Shown: piece after piece, positions 53,601 through 59,600 of the stretch
Layout: the number at the start of each line of letters is the position of its first letter
Position numbering within the stretch: the first letter of the stretch is position 1
Origin: Shinisaurus crocodilurus
Lineage: Eukaryota; Chordata; Lepidosauria; Squamata; Shinisauridae
DNA: 64,000 nucleotides
NCBI GenBank assembly: GCA_021292165.1
Contig: CM037878.1
Location: 285,271,744-285,335,743, forward strand
Direction of reading: 5' to 3'
The notes under the pieces: generated by a model
What the model was told of the DNA's origin: nothing
The model's database searches: none
The model's input: only the letters and a program-made list of their open reading frames with translations
Position numbers and translations under genes: made by a program

Positions 53601-56600
53601 GTTTAACTGCTGCCTGCTTTATTTTTAACTATATGGGGTTTAGGGGTTCTTTTTGTATTAACATTTTTTTATTCAGGATTTTTACAGCTGTTCATAACAG
53701 CACTACCTCTTAATGCAACTTGCACACAATTTAAACCATCAACAATAATGACACAAAGGGAAACGAAACAAAACAGTGGAATAATACAAGCAATTCCCAG
53801 TACTCATATAATTCTAAATTAATGGTGCATTTTAAAATCATTTTTCTCCATGTTTTAGCTGCTCGGTTATTTATCTCTCTTCAATTATCTTGAATTCTTC
53901 ATGCTGCTTTTAAAACAATTTCTAAATGTGTTTTATCATTGGTTTTATTACTGGTTTTATTGTATTTGCTTTTATTATGTATGTTACACTGAGAGCTTCA
54001 GCTACAGGGCAACTCATAAATGAACTAATAAATACGTATACGTACATGCATAAAATGGGCATTACATCTTCATTACAGAGTAGAACCTTTCTTTGGAATG
54101 TGTGAGAAGTTTTTGCAAGAAGTGGACTCTTTTCAGAGGTATGTTTTCTTGTTTTCAGAGGTATGTTTTGTTACCCTCCCTGCGCACAAAAAACTAGTCC
54201 TTGGGTCTGAGCCTGGTCTTCTCTCTGACATACTAGCTTTCCATGTGCATGAGTTTCCTCCTTTCAGAGTGGAGCATTCAGTCATGTGGGCCCCCACCTG
54301 CAGTTTGAAGTGGTACAGCCCTGACACAGATTTACCAGCACCTCTGCTCTTTGTGAGGACTCACTCAGTTTTGGGAAGGTTTTGAATAGTTTTTTAAAGC
54401 ATAATGATCAGTGCCGGAACCTGCTGCAGCGAGAGAATGAAGCAGAAAGAACACAAAGCAGGCCCGCTCACAATTTTTTCAGGATCGCTGTCCATATACT
54501 TCATTCTCCCATCCGTGGAGGTTTAGGGTTGGATCCAAGAGTCGTGAGAGTAGAAGTCCGTTCGTGCGACGCAACTTCCACTGGTGCAATGGGACTTCCC
54601 TGTCCTTGCCAGCCCCCTGCAGGCCCCCCCATTTGTGCCCCAGACCTGCTCCAGAGGGTCCCCCAGTCCTCCGGAGCAGATTGGGGGGGACGACGCATGG
54701 AGGGCTCTGGGGAAAAGGGAAATCCATTCTGGTTGTGCAGACGTAGACCTTCCAGATGTTTTGGGCTACAGCTCCTACAGTCTCTGACTGTTGGCTATAC
54801 TGGCTGAGGCTGATGGGAGTTGAAGTCCAAAACATCTGGAGGACACTGTTGCCTGTCCCAGCATTGGATCCAACCCTGGTGGGGTGGGTGGGTTAGTTTT
54901 CCCCCCTCGTACCTAAAATCTTGGTTTTTCAGCCTTCCGCGAACGCTTCCGCATTTTGTGCCAGTCAGTCATATGTTCCGTCTTGTAGTGTTCAAACAAT
55001 GCTCCAGCTTTCTAGAGCCTCTTGTTTCTCCTGGGAACTGTGGGAATGTCTATATCACCCATTGTTGTCCCAGTGTCCCCCCCCCCCAAAAATACATCCC
55101 GGGGCGTAACTGGAATGGTTGGTGTGGTCTGCCCCTGCTGCTGGTGACTTTGACTAGGATTCCACTTCCGGGTTTTGTTATGCAGGAAGTCTTTATGGGA
55201 AAAAATCTAAGGGGGCAAAAAACAAACAAACAAAAAAACACGAGGGGCAAACCCCCCTAAAGCAACCAAATAAGAACTGAGCATGCTCAGTGGCCACAGA
55301 ATGCTGAGTAGGCACCCTAGATTGCCTCCTGAGACAGTAAGGCTGCAACCCCATGCAAGTTTAGACGGAAAAAGGCCTGCAACTCCCAGCATGCCCCAGC
55401 CTGGCTGGGGCATGCTGGGAGTTGCAGGCCTTTTTCCGTCTAAACTTGCCCAGGATTGCGCCTTAAGCTGTTGAGCCTCCCCACACGCACATCTGCTTGT
55501 GAGTAAGTGCCTCGGCCTGCACGGCTCAACCTCTGCGTTCTCTTCCTCCTTTCACAGATGTTTCATCGCCGAGCTCCCTGATATGCAAGACAGTTTTTTG
55601 GACAGACTCCTCGACCTGATGCCCAGGCTGGTAACCTCCAAGCCGTCGGAAGTGGTGAAGATCCTACAGGCAACGCTGCGGCAGAGTAGCTTCCTTCGCC
55701 TCCCTCTCCCGGAGAAGGTGAATGTTCCTCAGGCGGGCAGGTCTTCAACTCTGTGCCAGAAGGCGTTCCCTGTGACTCTGGTCTGGTTCAGACGTCACAA
55801 CCAAACCATTGGTTTCACCATCGGGGGCTGCGCATTGGGCTCATGTGCTCCCCCGCTCTGGTTCCCTCGTTCACGTCCTTGTTCGTAGTAGCTCTAGTTT
55901 GCTGTTAGGTTCGAATTAGGCAATCTACTAATGGGACTCTGTAACAAAATGTTGCAGTGTGGAGTGCTTCTGTTCAGCATGCTAGCCAGCCATGCTTTCT
56001 TTCAAGATACTCCATTCCAGTTCCCCCAACAGACACTCAGAATTCTGTGGTCACTGAGCATGCTCAGTTCTTATTCGGTTGCTTTTGGGGGGTTTGCCCC
56101 CTTGCCTTTTTTTTTTGGCCCCCTTAGATTTCCCCCCCCATAAAGACTTCTGCGTACTTTTGGCTTCACCTGAGCATGCTGATCTGTTTCTTGTTTCCCT
56201 AGCCTAGGGATGTGTGAGGAATCCATTTGGGGGGGTGGAAATCCCATCGGATTTCCCTGGTCCAGCCCCCATGGATTCTGGCTCGCAACGCCCGCGCCAG
56301 CTCCGACTCGCCCCGGCCGGCTCGCAGACTTGTGGTGGTAAGACAGGACCGAGATTTGCACAAATTTTCCACGTGGTCTCTTCACGCAAAGGGCGGGAGT
56401 TGCGCAAATCTCACGAGAGTTGCGCAAATCTCACGAGAGTTGCGCAAATCTCACGAGAGTTGCGCAAATCGCACCATGCCACATGATTTCCGGGTGCCAT
56501 TTTTGGTGCAAAACAGCACCCAAAAAAAGCATGTGGCATGGAGAGATCTGCACAAATCTCACCCGTGCGTGAAGAACCACGTGGAAAATTTGCGCAAATC

Positions 56601-59600
56601 TCAGTCCATCTTACTGCTGGAAGCCCGCAAAATAACCCGACTTGGCCCATTTCCGGTGAAGTGGAATGGGCACAAACAGAAAACCCTGGTGAGCTGAAAT
56701 GAGTTGGATTTTCGAGATTTGACTCATCTCTACGTCTAGCCCCATTTTGTCACCATAGTCATCATAACTCAGCACAAGCACTCACTATTAGTGTATATGA
56801 TAGTCACCTCAAACCATAGTTGGCCTCTCATCCACAATTGGAAGCCCAGCTTTTCTGTTATTCTCACAAGAGATCTTGGGTTGTGTTGTCCTTTTTAACA
56901 ACTATTTTAAAAGGGTTTTGTTGATGTTTACATTAATTTTCTAGGAATCATTATCCAAGGCTGGGGTGGGGAATGTGCAGCCTGCAGGCTGTCTTCACTG
57001 GGCCTATGCCGTCCCCAATGTGCCCAGAATTGTGTTTTTTTAAAATATTTATATAAAAGTGCCAAAAAGGCTCCAAAATGGCCACTCCAAATGCTAGTTT
57101 AACTAGCATTTGGAGCGGCCATTTTGAAGCCTTTTTGGCACTTTCAGTGGGTCAAAAGCTTTTATCTTGAGTTTGAAAACAGGCTAATTTTGACCCTTTT
57201 GGCTTCCATAGCTGCTCTGGGTGTCATTTGTTTATTTATTTTCCAGCACCACAGACGGGGATCCAGGGGGTGAAAATATATAAAATCATGATTTTACTGA
57301 GGATCATATCTCAGTTTAATAAGCAGACACGAACAAGTGTTTTGCCCATCTATGCTGCCTCTTTGGTCCTCCCTTCTTGGTACAAGCAATCAAACCAGAA
57401 AGTTTCCAGTTAACCATAGTTCCATGTTTCATCTGAACTGGCAAACTATGGCTACTAGGTTTAGAACAAGACGGTATTAAACCAACTTCAAACCTTGGTT
57501 TAATATCCTGGCTTGTTCCAAAGCTGGTAACCATAGTCACCTGATTTGGACAAAACAGGAAACTGGTTAATTGGAGACTTCCTGGTTTGATTGTTCACAT
57601 TGCAAAGGGATGCGCTGCATATTTGGGCAAAAGGCTCGTTCCTATCTTGGGCTCGTTATTAAACTGAGATACGATCACCCAAACTGTGGGGGTATTGTAT
57701 ATCATATTTCTAGATTCTGCCACTGACTGAAGGGCACTAGCTTGAAATATTTTATTTATTTAAACCACTCACATATTGCTTGATATCATAATCTAAAGTG
57801 GTTTACATAAGAAATACATAAAGTGCAATATAAAAACAATATAAAATAAGAAATACATTAAGGGCGCAATCCTATGGCCACTAGACACTGTCTAGATGGC
57901 CATAGGATCATTCGGCGTCCCAGCGCCAACCTCGGAAATGTGCTTCGAAGTCGGAGCTGGGACTCCAAACTCGGAGTGCCCTCTTCTCGCCCTTGCTGCA
58001 GCTCGAGGTCGCAAGAGCGGTCTCGGGGAGGGGCTTTTGGGGGTGGGGAAGCGCTGGGCATATGAAGTACCTTGTCAGTGCCTCAGCCTCCTCTTCTCGC
58101 ACTCCGAGGCCGAACTCTTAAGACGACCAAAATTGGCTGTCTATGTACAGGAATACCTTGGATTGCAAGTAACTTGGTCCGAGAGCATTTTGCAAGACAA
58201 GCAAAAAAAAGATTTAAAAATTTTGACTTGATAAACGAGCAAGGTCTTGCAAGACAAGCAGTGTAGGGATGTAACCGCTCGCCTCGAGCGGGCTGAGCGG
58301 GCCGAAATCGGCCCCGCGCACGCACGCCAGAGACTCGCTTTGATATAAGAGTGTTTTGGATTACAAGCACGGTTCCGGAACGAATTATGCTCGCAATCCA
58401 AGGCATGACTGTATTCTGCGTGGCGGGAGGAGCGCGGAGGCGACCACCACACTCCTCCTGCCGTGCACAGGATGCTCACAATGCTCCAAGTTCGGAGGGC
58501 TACGGGCAGCCTCCTTGGATTGAGTAAACAGGTAAAAGCCTGAGTAAACAGGTGTGTCTTCAAGAGGCATCTAAATTTTGCCACAGTTTCCACCTCTCAG
58601 ACCACACGTGGGAAAGTGTTCCAGAGGTTTAATTTCCTAACAAATAATAGTAGTGATGGCTTTTTCCCCCCCCCTTGTCCCTGTGGGTGGGACCTTGATT
58701 AATGGCATCTTTGCTTATTCCTTGCTGCAGGGACAATTGTTCCCTTTTGTGTGTGTGTGTCTAGTACTCCTGCAGCTGTTCTGGTTCGGCCAACCTGGAT
58801 AAAATTTCTTCACACACGCTGCAGCCTCCTACAACAGACAAAGGCTGTTTGAAGCCCTCAAAAAAGGCGGAGGGGTGGGAAGGAAAGAAAAAGACACTGG
58901 AAATAGTATGCATAGATAGTTGATTTGTCACAATGTGTTCATTGTCCTTTTTCCTTCGCCAGATCCACAGAGCGACTGCCACCATCATTGAGCCGGCAGG
59001 AGAATCGGACAACCCGTTGCGTTTCACGTCGGGATTAGTCGTCGCGTTAGATGTTGATGCAACTCTAGAACATGTGCAGGATCCACAGGGCACCGTTAAA
59101 GTTCAGGTAGTGGGAATAAGAATTTTTTAATGTTATGTTCAGAGGAGGGCAACAAAGATGATCAGGGGACTGGAAACAAGGCCCTGTGAGGAAGACTGAA
59201 GGAACTGAGCATGTTTAGCCTTCAGAAGAGGAGACTTGGGGGGAGATATGACAGCGCTCTTCAAGTACTTGAAAGGTTGTCAGGAGGGCCAGGATCTCTT
59301 CTCGACCCGTCCCAGAGTGCAGGACACGGAATCATGGGCTCAAGTGACAGGAAGCCAGATTCCGCCTGGACATCAGGAAAAGTTTCCTGACTGTTAGAGC
59401 AATCGGACAGTGGAACCAACGACCTAGGGAGGTTGTGGGCTCTCCCAGCCTGGAGGCATTCAATGTGCAGCTGGACTGCCATCTGTCAGGGATGCTTTGA
59501 CTTGCAATCAGCAGGGGGTTGGACTCGATGGCCTTATAGGCCCCTTCCAACTCTACTATTCTATGATTCTATGAAGAGGGGCAAAAAAAAACCCTGCCAC

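Noticed and set aside
55341..55466. piggyBac-type TTAA duplication for type B palindromes
   Set aside because: TTAA or TAA occurs beside some ends (55466, 20900, 57858) but not on both sides in any copy I checked.
56398..56477. CRISPR array
   Set aside because: There are no spacers between the 20-bp units, and the window is vertebrate DNA.
56227..56697. 156-residue open frame over the 20-bp array
   Set aside because: It exists because a 20-bp repeat without stops was read through; no family resemblance and no exon signals.
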